This document shows, piece after piece, positions 43,804 to 52,823 of a stretch of DNA of 64,000 nucleotides. Numbering within the stretch: position 1 is the stretch's first letter; each line of letters opens with the position of its first letter. This DNA is from Rhizobacter sp. OV335. GTDB taxonomy: Bacteria > Pseudomonadota > Gammaproteobacteria > Burkholderiales > Burkholderiaceae_C. The stretch is taken from the NCBI RefSeq assembly GCF_900142965.1, contig NZ_FRCQ01000004.1, positions 186,001-250,000 of the forward strand, written 5' to 3'. The position numbers and the translations under genes were made by a program. Below the pieces are notes generated by a model. That model saw only the letters and a list, made by a program, of their open reading frames with translations. It was not told the DNA's origin and made no database searches.

Positions 43804-45275
43804 CCGTCTCGGCCACCCTGTTCCAGAACGGACTCGTCATCGACGGCTCGGGCACCCCCGGCTGGACCGGTGACGTGCTGATCGCCGGCGACCGCATCCT
43901 GCGCACCGGCGCCGGCCTGCGCGACCGCCTGCCCGAGGGCCTGTCGCCCGACGAGGTCGAGACCGTCGACTGCACGGGCCTGGCGATCGCGCCCGGCTTC
44001 ATCGACGCCCACACGCACGACGACGCGATCGTGCTGCGCGACCCCGACGGGCTGCCGAAGCTGTCGCAGGGCATCACCACCGTCATCACCGGCAACTGCG
44101 GCATCTCGCTCGCGCCCTTCGTCACCGACACCGCGAAGCCGCCGCTGAACCTGCTGGGCGCCGGCTCGTTCCGCTACCCGACGATGGCTGCCTACCGCGA
44201 TGCGGTGCGCACCGCGCAGCCGTCGCTGAACGTCGCCGCGCTGGTCGGCCACACGACGCTGCGCTTTGCCGCGCTGGCCGACCTGTCGCAGCCGGCCAGC
44301 GGCGACGAGCGCGCGCGCATGGCCGCGCTGCTCGAGGCCAGCATGGCGGACGGCGCGCACGGCCTGTCGTCCGGGCTGTTCTACGAAGAGGCCTACCCGG
44401 CGCCAGCCGACGAGGTGACGCAGCTCGCCCGCATCGTCGCGCGCCACGGCGGCATCTACGCGACCCACCTGCGCAGCGAGATGGCGCAGATCATCGAGGC
44501 GCTGCACGAGGCCGGCGACACCGCGTTCGAGGCCGGCGTGCCGCTGGTCATCTCGCACCACAAGTGCGCCGGCCCGGCCAACTGGGGCCGCACCCGCGAG
44601 ACGCTGCCGCTGATCGACGCGCTCGGCGCGCGCCAGCCGGTCGCGATGGACGTGTACCCCTATGTGGCCGGCTCCACCGTGCTGCGCGAGGACCTGGTCG
44701 ACGGCGTGATCGACGTGATGCTGACCTGGAGCGACACCCATCCGGAGCACACCGGCCGGATGCTGTCGGCGATCGCCGACGACTGGGGCGTCGACCAGAA
44801 GACCGCGTGCCGCCGGCTGCAGCCGGGCGGCGCCTGCTACTTCCAGATGAACGAAGAAGACGTCGAGCGCGTGATCGCGCACCCGCGCACGATGATCGGC
44901 TCCGACGGCCTGCCGCACGACCGCCATCCGCACCCGCGGCTGTGGGGCGCGTTCCCGCGCGTGCTGGCGCGCTACTGGCGCGAGCGCCGGCTCTTCACGC
45001 TGGAGCAGGCAGTGCACAAGATGACCGGCCTGACCGCGCGCAACTTCCGCATCGCCGAGCGCGGCCTGCTGCGCCCGGGGATGATGGCCGACGTGGTGGT
45101 GTTCGACCCGGCGCGCATCGCCGACACCGCCACCTACGACGTGCCGATCAGCGCGAGCATCGGGATTGCCTCGGTGCACGTGAACGGCGTCCGCGCCTAT
45201 GCTGCGGGACCGGTGCCGCAGGTGCTGCGGCGTGCCGGGCGGATGTTGACGAGGGGAACATCGGATGTCGTCTGA
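43800..45275 (+). CDS. D-aminoacylase (N-acyl-D-amino-acid deacylase)
   Basis: 491-residue amidohydrolase-superfamily enzyme that removes the acyl group from N-acyl-D-amino acids. Metal ligands appear in GFIDAHTHDD and the zinc-binding Cys of TTVITGNCGIS, then ATHLRSE, ISHHKCAGPANWGRT and the catalytic Asp in MIGSDGLPHDRHPHPRLWG, all characteristic of D-aminoacylases. Cytoplasmic; the released D-amino acid can pass to the PLP enzyme upstream. ATGA overlap with the RpiR gene. Confidence 0.93.
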   Translation: MTVSATLFQNGLVIDGSGTPGWTGDVLIAGDRILRTGAGLRDRLPEGLSPDEVETVDCTGLAIAPGFIDAHTHDDAIVLRDPDGLPKLSQGITTVITGNCGISLAPFVTDTAKPPLNLLGAGSFRYPTMAAYRDAVRTAQPSLNVAALVGHTTLRFAALADLSQPASGDERARMAALLEASMADGAHGLSSGLFYEEAYPAPADEVTQLARIVARHGGIYATHLRSEMAQIIEALHEAGDTAFEAGVPLVISHHKCAGPANWGRTRETLPLIDALGARQPVAMDVYPYVAGSTVLREDLVDGVIDVMLTWSDTHPEHTGRMLSAIADDWGVDQKTACRRLQPGGACYFQMNEEDVERVIAHPRTMIGSDGLPHDRHPHPRLWGAFPRVLARYWRERRLFTLEQAVHKMTGLTARNFRIAERGLLRPGMMADVVVFDPARIADTATYDVPISASIGIASVHVNGVRAYAAGPVPQVLRRAGRMLTRGTSDVV

Positions 45276-46197
45276 ACAGATGCTCGAGAAGTCGCTCGAC
45301 GTGTTGGCCATCGGCGAGGCGATGGCCGAGTTCAACCAGCAGCCCGACGGCCGCTACCTCGCCGGCTTCGGCGGCGACACCTCGAACTGCGCGATCGCCG
45401 CCGCCCGCATGGGCGCGCGCACCGGCTACCTGACGCAGCTCGGCGACGACCTGTTCGGCGAGCAGCTGCTGGCGCTGTGGCGGCACGAAGGCATCGAGAC
45501 GCAGGGCGTGCAGCGCATCGCGGGCGCCGAGACCGGGCTCTACTTCGTGACGCATGGGGACGGCGGCCACCGCTTCTCGTACCGCCGTGCCGGCAGCGCC
45601 GCGAGCCGCATGCGCCCCACCGACCTGCCGCCCAGCGTGGTGCAGGGCGCGCACTGGCTGCATTGCTCGGGCATCTCGCAGGCGATCAGCGCGTCGGCCT
45701 GCGATGCGGTGTTCGAAGCCATCGCCCGCGCACGCAGCGCCGGCACGCACGTCAGCTACGACCTGAACTTTCGCCCGGCGCTGTGGCCGGCCACCCGCGC
45801 ACTCGCGATCGCGCGCGAGACGCTGGCGCACTGCGACCTGTTCTTCCCGAGCATCGACGAGATCGGCGCGCTGACCGGGCTGCTGCGGCACGACGACATC
45901 CTGCGCTGGTCGCACGACCAGGGCGCAAAGCGGGTCGCGCTGAAGCTCGGTGCGTCGGGCTGCCTGGTGTCGGACGCGAACGGCACGCGGCTGATCGCGC
46001 CGCACCCGGTGACGCCGGTCGACGCGACCGGTGCCGGCGACTGCTTCGCCGGCGCGCTGCTCGCGCGGCTGTCGGCCGGCGACACGCTGGACCGCGCGGC
46101 CCGGCTGGCCAACATCGCCGCGGCGCTCAGCACCTGCGGGCATGGCGCCGTCGCGCCGCTGCCGACGCTGGCGGAGGTCTTCGCGGCCGAGGGCTGA
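45265..46197 (+). CDS. PfkB-family sugar kinase (2-keto-3-deoxygluconate kinase-like)
   Basis: 310 residues of the ribokinase/PfkB fold: N-terminal GEAMAEFNQQPDGRYLAGFGGDTSNCAIAAARMG and the ATP/anion-hole motif VDATGAGDCFAGALLARL with the catalytic Asp. Overall it resembles KDG kinases. GAGGGG precedes the ATG, which overlaps the D-aminoacylase end by 11 bases. Such kinases recur beside D-aminoacylases; the substrate may be a keto-deoxy sugar acid or an amino-sugar-derived acid freed from N-acyl compounds, and the product may be the RpiR inducer. Confidence 0.9.
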   Translation: MSSEQMLEKSLDVLAIGEAMAEFNQQPDGRYLAGFGGDTSNCAIAAARMGARTGYLTQLGDDLFGEQLLALWRHEGIETQGVQRIAGAETGLYFVTHGDGGHRFSYRRAGSAASRMRPTDLPPSVVQGAHWLHCSGISQAISASACDAVFEAIARARSAGTHVSYDLNFRPALWPATRALAIARETLAHCDLFFPSIDEIGALTGLLRHDDILRWSHDQGAKRVALKLGASGCLVSDANGTRLIAPHPVTPVDATGAGDCFAGALLARLSAGDTLDRAARLANIAAALSTCGHGAVAPLPTLAEVFAAEG

Positions 46198-46212
46198 GTT
46201 CGGGTGGGATCG

Positions 46213-46395
46213 TCAGGCGCCGTGCAGCATGCGCTGGCACCCGATCTCGATGAAGTCCCAGGCCCCGCCTTCGGCCAGCACCGCCCAGCGGACCATCAGC
46301 TCACCCAGTCCCGCCAGCGTGTCGGGCGCGCGCACCTCGATGCGCACCACCGGCTTCTCGATCTGCTGCATGTCTTCGTTCGTGACGGCGCGCAC
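46213..46395 (-). CDS. Small hypothetical protein, about 60 residues
   Basis: The C-terminal 52 residues (MQQIEKPVVRIEVRAPDTLAGLGELMVRWAVLAEGGAWDFIEIGCQRMLHGA) show protein-like composition and strong third-position GC, so a short gene is plausible. Starts: GTG at 46393-46395 with a weak AGG upstream, or ATG at 46369-46371. The rest of this 380-base gap, 46396-46577, shows no gene, repeat or clear promoter. No family recognised; it may be a remnant of a longer gene. Confidence 0.35.
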   Translation of the reverse strand: MRAVTNEDMQQIEKPVVRIEVRAPDTLAGLGELMVRWAVLAEGGAWDFIEIGCQRMLHGA

Positions 46396-46577
46396 CGCGC
46401 ACGCCTCGGCTCCGAAGGGGGCCCGCCTCGCGTCTGAAAGGGAGAAACGTGCCTGAACTGATGCTGGAATCGCCGCATACCGAACTCCCGATGAGTCGGT
46501 CGGCGGCACCGCGCCACGCCGACCCGCCCGCTGAGTAACGGCAGGCGGCGGCGGGTTCCAAGGTCATTGTTCCGGTG

Positions 46578-48149
46578 CTATTGAACCTCGCCGGCGCGCC
46601 GCAGTTCGTCGCACTGCGCGTGCTTCGCGAACTGCGGCTTGGCGCACTGCGCCTGCATGCAGTAGAGCAGTGCGAAATTCACGCGCGAGCCGCAGGCGGC
46701 GCGCGGGTTGGTCGCATTCGCCACGATGGCCTCGGCCGGTGGCTTCGCGGTGGTGGGCCCGGCCGGTGCCTGGATGGGTTGCGCCGGTGGGGCCGCGGCA
46801 GGCGCAACGGCCGCCGGCTCGGACACCGGCGGGGTCGCTGCCGCGGCCGGCGTGGACTCCGGCGTGTCGTCGTCGGCCGATTTGTCCGGCTCGACCGGCA
46901 CCAGGCGCGCGGGCGGTGCCAGCGGCTGCAAGGCCACGGCCGGCACCGGCACGGGTTTGGGGGCGCGGGGGCGCAGCGTGAGGTAGAGCGCCGCGCCCGC
47001 CAGCGAGGCCGCGCACAGCAGCACCAGCCAGGTGCCGGTGCGGCGGGGAGGCGCCACCGGCAACGGCGGCGGATCGAAGCGCGACTGGAAGCGTGAATCG
47101 CCGAAGCCGGGCTCGGCGCGGCCGCTGCCATTGGCGCGCGTCGCCGGCCGGACCGGCGGCGCGAGGGCCCGTTCGGCCGCGGCCGACAAGACCGGTGCCG
47201 CGGCCCGTGCCGGCGCGGGCGCCGATGAAGCGGAAGCCGTTGCAGGGGCCGCGACCGGCGGCGCCCATCCCAGGCAACGGCGGAACTCGGCCACGCTGCG
47301 CAGGCGCTGGCGCGGATCGACCGACAGCGCGCGGTCGATGCCCGACAGGAAGCGCGGGTCGTACGGCAGCCCGGTCAGCGGCCGGTGCACGCGCGGCACC
47401 GCCGAGCCGAGCGCGGCCTGGCCGGTGACCGCCGCGTGCAGCACGCTGGCGAGCGCGCGCAGGTCGCTCCAGGCCCCGGGTGGCGCCAGCGGCTTCTCGT
47501 CGGTGGGCGGCGGCGTGCTGGCCAGCAGCACCGGCACGCCAACGCCGCGCACGACGATCGCCTCGGACGAGATGCCGCCGTGGTGGGCCTGCGCCGCATG
47601 CAGCAGGTCGACCGCATCGAGCACCGGCGTCAGCATCGCGCGCAGCCAGGCTTCGTCGGGCGCGCGCGGCAAGGCCTTCAACGCGCCGGCCAGGTTCGGG
47701 CCCGGCACGAAATTCATCGCGTAGTACGCGGTGCCGTTCTCTTCCCAGTGGCTCTGCACCCGGATCAGTGCCGAATGCTCGAAGCGGGCGAACAACTTCG
47801 CACGCTGCACGAACTCACGCCGGCCGGCTTCGAGGGCGGCCCCATCGCCGCTGCGCCGAGGCACCACGCGCAGGCCGTCGTCGCGCTGCGCGAGCGTGGC
47901 GGGAAAGTATTCCTTGATCGCCACCTGCCGCTGCAGCGACGAATCCAGCGCCAGGTACACGACGCCCGAATCGCCACGGCCGAGCAGCTCGACGATGCGG
48001 AAGCCGCCGACGCGCGCACCCGCCAGCAGCACGTCGCTCGCCGGCACGGTGTCGAACTGCGTGGTCGGGCCGAAGTCGGGTCTCTTGGGAGCGCGAGGCG
48101 TCGTCATGGTCGAAGGTTCATCGCTGCGAATCCGGCGGTGGGCACTCAT
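46578..48149 (-). CDS. Membrane-anchored kinase-like protein with degenerate catalytic loop
   Basis: 523 residues (509 if ATG at 48105-48107 is used). The N-lobe is kinase-like: glycine loop LLGRGDSGVVYLA and Lys79 in VAIKEYFP. The C-lobe is degenerate: where HRDxxxxN is expected it reads H190-GGISSEAIVV, lacking the catalytic Asp, and the DFG is VLLAS. A long Pro/Ala linker, one membrane helix (about 375-395, WLVLLCAASLAGAALYLTL) and a second Pro/Ala tract end in a Cys-rich tail (CGSRVNFALLYCMQAQCAKPQFAKHAQC). It is probably a pseudokinase that senses or scaffolds at the envelope. Monocistronic. Confidence 0.8.
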   Translation of the reverse strand: MSAHRRIRSDEPSTMTTPRAPKRPDFGPTTQFDTVPASDVLLAGARVGGFRIVELLGRGDSGVVYLALDSSLQRQVAIKEYFPATLAQRDDGLRVVPRRSGDGAALEAGRREFVQRAKLFARFEHSALIRVQSHWEENGTAYYAMNFVPGPNLAGALKALPRAPDEAWLRAMLTPVLDAVDLLHAAQAHHGGISSEAIVVRGVGVPVLLASTPPPTDEKPLAPPGAWSDLRALASVLHAAVTGQAALGSAVPRVHRPLTGLPYDPRFLSGIDRALSVDPRQRLRSVAEFRRCLGWAPPVAAPATASASSAPAPARAAAPVLSAAAERALAPPVRPATRANGSGRAEPGFGDSRFQSRFDPPPLPVAPPRRTGTWLVLLCAASLAGAALYLTLRPRAPKPVPVPAVALQPLAPPARLVPVEPDKSADDDTPESTPAAAATPPVSEPAAVAPAAAPPAQPIQAPAGPTTAKPPAEAIVANATNPRAACGSRVNFALLYCMQAQCAKPQFAKHAQCDELRRAGEVQ

Positions 48150-48305
48150 TTGATCCGAGCGCGTGGGGCGGCCGGGAGGTGGTCGTCATACATCGCGGGG
48201 CCTCGTGAGAAAAGTCACGGCAGGAAACTTGAAGAAGTCGACGTGTTACCAACGGTGAGCTGTCCATCGCCAACGATGAAGCAGATGTTGCGCCAGCCAT
48301 CGGGC

Positions 48306-48911
48306 TCACGGGTGGAGCTTCTCGTGGCGGGCGAGCATGGCCACCAGCGTCGCGATGCGGCGCTCGCGGGTCTCGGGCTTCTTCGCGGTCTGGACGCGCC
48401 ACAGCACCGCATAGCGGTTCGCGCCGTTCAGCGTCTTGAAGAAGGCAGCGGCCCCCGGCGCGGCATCGAGCGCGGCCTGCAGGTCGGGCGGCACGGTGGC
48501 GCTGCGCGGCGAGTCGTAGGCCTGCTCCCAGCGGCCGTCGGCCTTGGCGCGGTCGATCTCGCGCCGGCCGGCCGGCCGCATGCGGCCCTGGGCAATGAGG
48601 GCCGCGACCTTCTCGCGGTTCACCTTCGACCAGATGCTGCGCGCCCGCCGCGGTGTGAAGCGCTGCAGCCAGTGGTGCTCGTCGAGGCCCTTCTTCTGTC
48701 CGTCGATCCAGCCGTGGCACAGCGCGACCTCGAGCGCCTCGGGGTAGCTGACCGAGCCCTTCTCGGCGCCCGGGCGCGAGATCAGCAGCCACAGGCCGTC
48801 GGAGCTGTCGTGGTGCTTGTTCAGCCATGTCTCCCAGCTGCGCACGGTCGCGAAGCGACGGGCGCTGCCTTCGGGCGTCTCTTGAGGCTTCTTGCCGGCG
48901 GGCGGGGTCAT
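48306..48911 (-). CDS. YdeI/OmpD-associated family protein
   Basis: 201 residues of the YdeI-like (bacteriocin-protection-like) family: ETWLNKHHDSSDGLWLLISR, VSYPEALEVALCHGWIDGQKKGLDEHHWLQRFTPRRARSIWSKVNREK. Cytoplasmic; exact role not established. ATGA overlap with the aminotransferase gene. The 156 bases before the next gene end hold nothing recognisable. Confidence 0.88.
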   Translation of the reverse strand: MTPPAGKKPQETPEGSARRFATVRSWETWLNKHHDSSDGLWLLISRPGAEKGSVSYPEALEVALCHGWIDGQKKGLDEHHWLQRFTPRRARSIWSKVNREKVAALIAQGRMRPAGRREIDRAKADGRWEQAYDSPRSATVPPDLQAALDAAPGAAAFFKTLNGANRYAVLWRVQTAKKPETRERRIATLVAMLARHEKLHP

Positions 48912-50089
48912 CTCGCGTCGTCGATGGCCTGCGCCAGGCGCTCGATGTCGTCGTCATCGTTGTAGACCTGTGCGGACACCCGCACGAACAGGCGATCGCC
49001 GCGCGAGATCACCGGCACCTCGATGCGGCGCTCGTCCAGCAACCAGTCCTTCAATCGCACGGCCGCCGCCGCATCACCGTGCGCGAGCCGCGCCGGCAGC
49101 GGCAGCGTGACCATGCAGCCGGTCATCGCGTCGGGCGTCTCCCACGGCTGGCCCCACAGCGAGGCCAGCCGCTGCGCCGCACGCCGCGCCAGCGCGTGCT
49201 TGTAGTCGTGCATCGTCGACTCGCCGAGGAAGCCGGTGATGAAATCGATGCCGTCGGGGGCGCACAAGAACGGCGTCGGGTCGCGCGTGCCGGTCCAGTC
49301 GAATTCCTGGTGCCAGCCGACGTCCAGGCCCCACGAGATGACCGGCGGGTGCAGCCCGTCGCGACGGCCGGGCGCGGCCCACAGCAGGCCGCAGCCGCGC
49401 GGCGCGAAGGCCCACTTGTGCATGTTCGCGACATACCAGTCGACGCCGAGCGACGGGATGTCGAGCGGGATCGCGCCCGGCGCATGCGCGCCGTCGGCCA
49501 GCACCGGCACGCCATGCGCGCGGCACAGCGCGGCGAGCTGCGCGAGCGGCAGCACCAGCGCGGTCTCGGACGTGACGTGGTCGAGGATCACGAGCCGCGT
49601 GCGGGCGTTCAGCACCGGCTCGAGCAGGCGCTGCGGCAGCGACGCGTCGGCGAGCGGGAACGGCAGCGTCAGCGTGACGACGCGGGCGCCGTGCTCGCGC
49701 GCAACGAACGCGGCGGTGCGCGACACCGCGCCATAGGCATGGTCGAACAGCACGATCTCGTCGCCGGCCTGCAGCCGCAGCGAGCGCAGCACCGAATTGA
49801 CGCCGGCGCTCGCGTTGTCGACGAAGACGAGGTCATCGCCGGCGGCGCCGACGAAGGCCGCGACGCGCGACGCCGCGGCGCGCACGCGGGTGGGTTCGGC
49901 CGGCGCCTGCGGTGCGAGGCTCATCAGCTCGCGCAGCAGGAAGCGCGCGGGATGGCGCTCGATCTGCTCGCGCATCGCCTGCTGCGCATCGAGCACGCGG
50001 CGCGGCGTGACGCCGACGGTGCCGTGGTTCAGGTAGGTGGCGTCGCGGTCGAGCCACCAGTGGTCGAGCATCTGTCGTCCGAAGCGCAC
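48908..50089 (-). CDS. Class V aminotransferase (isopenicillin-N-epimerase-like)
   Basis: 393 residues of fold type I PLP enzymes. TYLNHGTVGVTPRRVLDAQQ at the start, the cofactor region FVDNASAGVNSVLRSL, VILDHVTSETALVLP, DGAHAPGAIPLDIPSLGVDWYVANMHKW with the PLP lysine in NMHKWAFAP. This branch includes cysteine desulfurase-like, isopenicillin N epimerase-like and ergothioneine-lyase-like proteins, so the substrate remains open. GTG start at 50087-50089. Likely in an operon with the GNAT and the binding-protein gene upstream. Confidence 0.88.
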   Translation of the reverse strand: MRFGRQMLDHWWLDRDATYLNHGTVGVTPRRVLDAQQAMREQIERHPARFLLRELMSLAPQAPAEPTRVRAAASRVAAFVGAAGDDLVFVDNASAGVNSVLRSLRLQAGDEIVLFDHAYGAVSRTAAFVAREHGARVVTLTLPFPLADASLPQRLLEPVLNARTRLVILDHVTSETALVLPLAQLAALCRAHGVPVLADGAHAPGAIPLDIPSLGVDWYVANMHKWAFAPRGCGLLWAAPGRRDGLHPPVISWGLDVGWHQEFDWTGTRDPTPFLCAPDGIDFITGFLGESTMHDYKHALARRAAQRLASLWGQPWETPDAMTGCMVTLPLPARLAHGDAAAAVRLKDWLLDERRIEVPVISRGDRLFVRVSAQVYNDDDDIERLAQAIDDAR

Positions 50090-50149
50090 CTTGTGGGTCC
50101 TCCCTGGCGGTCGTGGCCGCCAGGGGACGATTCTGACGCAAGCGCGGCC

Positions 50150-50848
50150 TCATGAAAGAGACTCTTCGGCCGCTTGTTCGGTCGGTTGTCCGGCCCCCGC
50201 GAACAGCAACTCGAACAACTGTCGCGTGCGAGGCGTCATTTGCCGCGGGTCCGGGTGCTGCAGTTCGTGGCACGCCGCCAGCACCTTCGCGTACACCGCC
50301 TCGTAGATGCGCCGCACCGTGCCGCCGGCGCCGACGATCTCGCGGTCGTAGCCGGGCACGATGCCGATCAGCCGCCAGCCCAGCCGCTCGAAGGCCTGCT
50401 GGGTGTGCGGGATCTTCAGCGTCGCCATGCCGTAGATCAGCCCCATGCCGAGCGCGCGGCCGATGCGCTCGATCGCGGCGATCGCATGCAGGCCGAGGCC
50501 GGCGCCGCGGTGCTCGGGCGCGACGACGGCCAGGCGGCCGTACAGCGTCAGCGCCTCGGGCTCGCGTTCGCACGCGATCATCCCGGCGATGCGCTCGCCG
50601 CACTTCACCACGACGACGATGAAGTTGCGCCCGGGCGCGTCGGGCAGCAGCACCTCGCTCTCATAGAAGCTGCGGCGCAGGAAGCCGCTCGCCGCGCCGA
50701 CGCCCACGTCCGGGTACCAGCGGTCGAGGTGGGCCACCAGCGCGCCGATGTCGTCGCGCCGCAGCAGCTCGAAGCGGTAGCCCGCCGGCAGCGGCGACGC
50801 GTCGAGCACGCCGTCCAGCAGCGCCCGGTCGATGGGTGGAGCGCTCAT
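50150..50848 (-). CDS. GNAT-family acetyltransferase
   Basis: 232 residues; acetyl-CoA-binding segment LAVVAPEHRGAGLGLHAIAAIERIGRALGM (Q/RxxGxG/A-type loop RGAGLG) and LERLGWRLIGIVPGYDRE near the end. The acceptor is unknown. ATG at 50846-50848 overlaps the preceding stop as ATGA. Confidence 0.85.
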   Translation of the reverse strand: MSAPPIDRALLDGVLDASPLPAGYRFELLRRDDIGALVAHLDRWYPDVGVGAASGFLRRSFYESEVLLPDAPGRNFIVVVVKCGERIAGMIACEREPEALTLYGRLAVVAPEHRGAGLGLHAIAAIERIGRALGMGLIYGMATLKIPHTQQAFERLGWRLIGIVPGYDREIVGAGGTVRRIYEAVYAKVLAACHELQHPDPRQMTPRTRQLFELLFAGAGQPTEQAAEESLS

Positions 50849-51351
50849 GACACCCCTCCCATCGCCGCACCGGCGCTGCGGTAGCGGATCTCCAGCCGGC
50901 CGCTGCTGCGCGCACCGGCGCGGACCGACACCGGGTAGGCCAGCACCTCGCCGACCAGCCCGGCGTACTTGCCGCTGCCGCCCACCAGCCGGCTGCGCCG
51001 CACGCCGTAGCCCTCGAGTTCGGCCTCGTCGGCCTGCGTCTCGAACACGAAGCGATCGCCGGCGGGATCGACCAGCACGCAGGTGCGGCGGCTCACGACA
51101 CCGGCCCCGCGCAGGCTGATGCAGCGCCCGCTGGCCACGTGGAACCGGCCGCTGCCGCCATCGACGCGCGTGCGGGCCAGGCTCTCGACCACGACGATGG
51201 CTTCGCCGTCGGGCTGGCCGGTCGCGATGACCTCGCGCCGGCTGACGCTGTAGTCGCCGAACGCGACCTGCAGGTCGCCCTCGCCATGCGCCGCCGCGAG
51301 CAGCGTCCCGCAGGCCTGCAGCAGCAGGATCAGCTTGAAGACGGCCTTCAT
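50845..51351 (-). CDS. Secreted small protein, beta-barrel type, unknown function
   Basis: 168 residues with a Sec signal (MKAVFKLILLLQACGTLLAAAHG) and a beta-rich mature part. SRLVGGSGKYAGLVGE resembles the Gly-rich turn of allene-oxide-cyclase/dirigent-like barrels, and two Cys (GRCISL, RRTCVL) could pair. Lies 3 bases after the LIV-type binding-protein gene and overlaps the GNAT gene. Confidence 0.7.
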   Translation of the reverse strand: MKAVFKLILLLQACGTLLAAAHGEGDLQVAFGDYSVSRREVIATGQPDGEAIVVVESLARTRVDGGSGRFHVASGRCISLRGAGVVSRRTCVLVDPAGDRFVFETQADEAELEGYGVRRSRLVGGSGKYAGLVGEVLAYPVSVRAGARSSGRLEIRYRSAGAAMGGVS

Positions 51352-51354
51352 CGC

Positions 51355-52686
51355 TCATCCCTCCTTGCTGCAGTCGCGCACGGGGAGGCCCTTGTCGGCG
51401 GCGTATTTCTTGGCGGCCACTTCCATCATCGGCCCGAGCAGCGTGCGGTCGGATTCGTACCAGTCGGAGGTGTAGTGCCACGCCGCACCGTCCCAGCTGT
51501 GGATGCGCGCGCGGTGCGCGCCTTCATGGTCGGCGCACGAGGTGTGCAGCGGCTGCAGCATGCCGTCGATGCCGAGCGCGGCGATGCGCGTCGCATCGAT
51601 CGCGAGGTGTTCAGCCCCCCAGCGCACCTGGTCGCCGGTCAGCGGTTGCCGGCCATAGCGGCCCTGCGCGGTGCGCACCGCCTCGACCACCAGCAGCGCG
51701 TTCAGCAGCCCGCGGTTGTAGAGCACCTGGCCGACCGCCGACGCCTCGCCGATGCCCTTGCCGCGGCCGTACACGTAGCGGCGGATGTCGTCGTGCACGC
51801 GGCGCTGGTCGGCGCTGTGCTGCAGCGTCAGCGCGTTGTAGCCGGCGGCTGCCGCCTGCGACGGCAACACGTCGGGCTCGGCACCGGCCCACCAGACGCC
51901 GTACATGCGATCGCGCGGGTAGTTCACCGCGATGGCCTCGTTGATCGCGGTCGAGTTCATCACGCCCCAGCCCCAGACGAACACATGGTCGGGCCGGGTC
52001 TGGCGGATCTGCAGCCACGCCGCCTTCTGCTCGACGCCGGGGTGCACGACCGGGATCGCGGTGAACTCGAAGCCGAGCCGGTGCGACAGCGCCTGCAGCA
52101 CCGGGATCGGCTCCTTGCCGTACGGTGAGTCGTGGTACAGCAGCGCGATCTTGCGGCCGCGCAGCTTCGGCAGCCCACCCTCGCGCGCCGCGACGTGCTG
52201 CACCAGCATGTCGGCCGCATCCCAGTAGGTGCCGAGCAGCGGGAAGTTCCACTTGAACACGCTGCCGTCGGTCGACTCGGAGCGGCCGTAGCCCATCGTG
52301 ATCAGCGGGATCTTGTCGGCGGCGACCTTGTCGCCGAGCGCGAAGGTGATGCCAGTGGACAGCGGGTTGAAGCTGGTCGCGCCGGTCGGGCCCTTGCCCT
52401 TCAGGCGCTCGTAGCATTCGACGCCGCGGTCGGTCGAGTAGCCGGTCTCGCATTCTTCGTAGGTGATCTTCACCCCGCCGATGCCGCCGTCACGCTCGTT
52501 GACGAGGTTCAGGTAGTCGACGAAGCCGTTCGCCCACGGCACGCCGTTCGGCGCGTAGGCGCCGGTGCGGAACACCAGCACCGGAAAGAACTGCTCGTTC
52601 GGGATCGCGGCATGGCCCGGCACGGCGCTGCAGGCGGCGGCGACGGTGGCAACGGTGGTCATCAATTTCGTCAGGAAAGCGTTCAT
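51355..52686 (-). CDS. Branched-chain amino acid/amide-type ABC substrate-binding protein, orphan
   Basis: 443 residues, signal sequence ending AAACSAVPGHA, then the type 1 periplasmic-binding fold: VLVFRTGAYAPNGVPWANGFVDYLNLVNERDGGIGGVKI, TEEECETGYSTDRGVECYERL-like region and ALLYHDSPYGKEPIPVLQAL. HAA(L)T/LivK family. No permease or ATPase gene is adjacent, so it either uses a transporter encoded elsewhere or works as a sensor or carrier protein. First gene of an apparent minus-strand operon down to the YdeI-like gene. Confidence 0.9.
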   Translation of the reverse strand: MNAFLTKLMTTVATVAAACSAVPGHAAIPNEQFFPVLVFRTGAYAPNGVPWANGFVDYLNLVNERDGGIGGVKITYEECETGYSTDRGVECYERLKGKGPTGATSFNPLSTGITFALGDKVAADKIPLITMGYGRSESTDGSVFKWNFPLLGTYWDAADMLVQHVAAREGGLPKLRGRKIALLYHDSPYGKEPIPVLQALSHRLGFEFTAIPVVHPGVEQKAAWLQIRQTRPDHVFVWGWGVMNSTAINEAIAVNYPRDRMYGVWWAGAEPDVLPSQAAAAGYNALTLQHSADQRRVHDDIRRYVYGRGKGIGEASAVGQVLYNRGLLNALLVVEAVRTAQGRYGRQPLTGDQVRWGAEHLAIDATRIAALGIDGMLQPLHTSCADHEGAHRARIHSWDGAAWHYTSDWYESDRTLLGPMMEVAAKKYAADKGLPVRDCSKEG

Positions 52687-52823
52687 CGGGAGGTCCTCGA
52701 AAGGGGGTTGGCATGCCCCGGTCGGGACATGTCGCACAGCGTAGGAGGAGGACCCCGTCGCACTCGTCGCGCGACGACGTTGCTTCGTCGCGCAGCGATG
52801 TTGCAAATGTTCAGGCTTCAGTT

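Noticed and set aside
48150-48305. Fragment reading EPDGWRNICFIVGDGQLTVGN on the minus strand as a gene remnant
   Set aside because: Short, without start or ribosome site, and overlapping the end of the YdeI-like gene region; not enough to call even a pseudogene.
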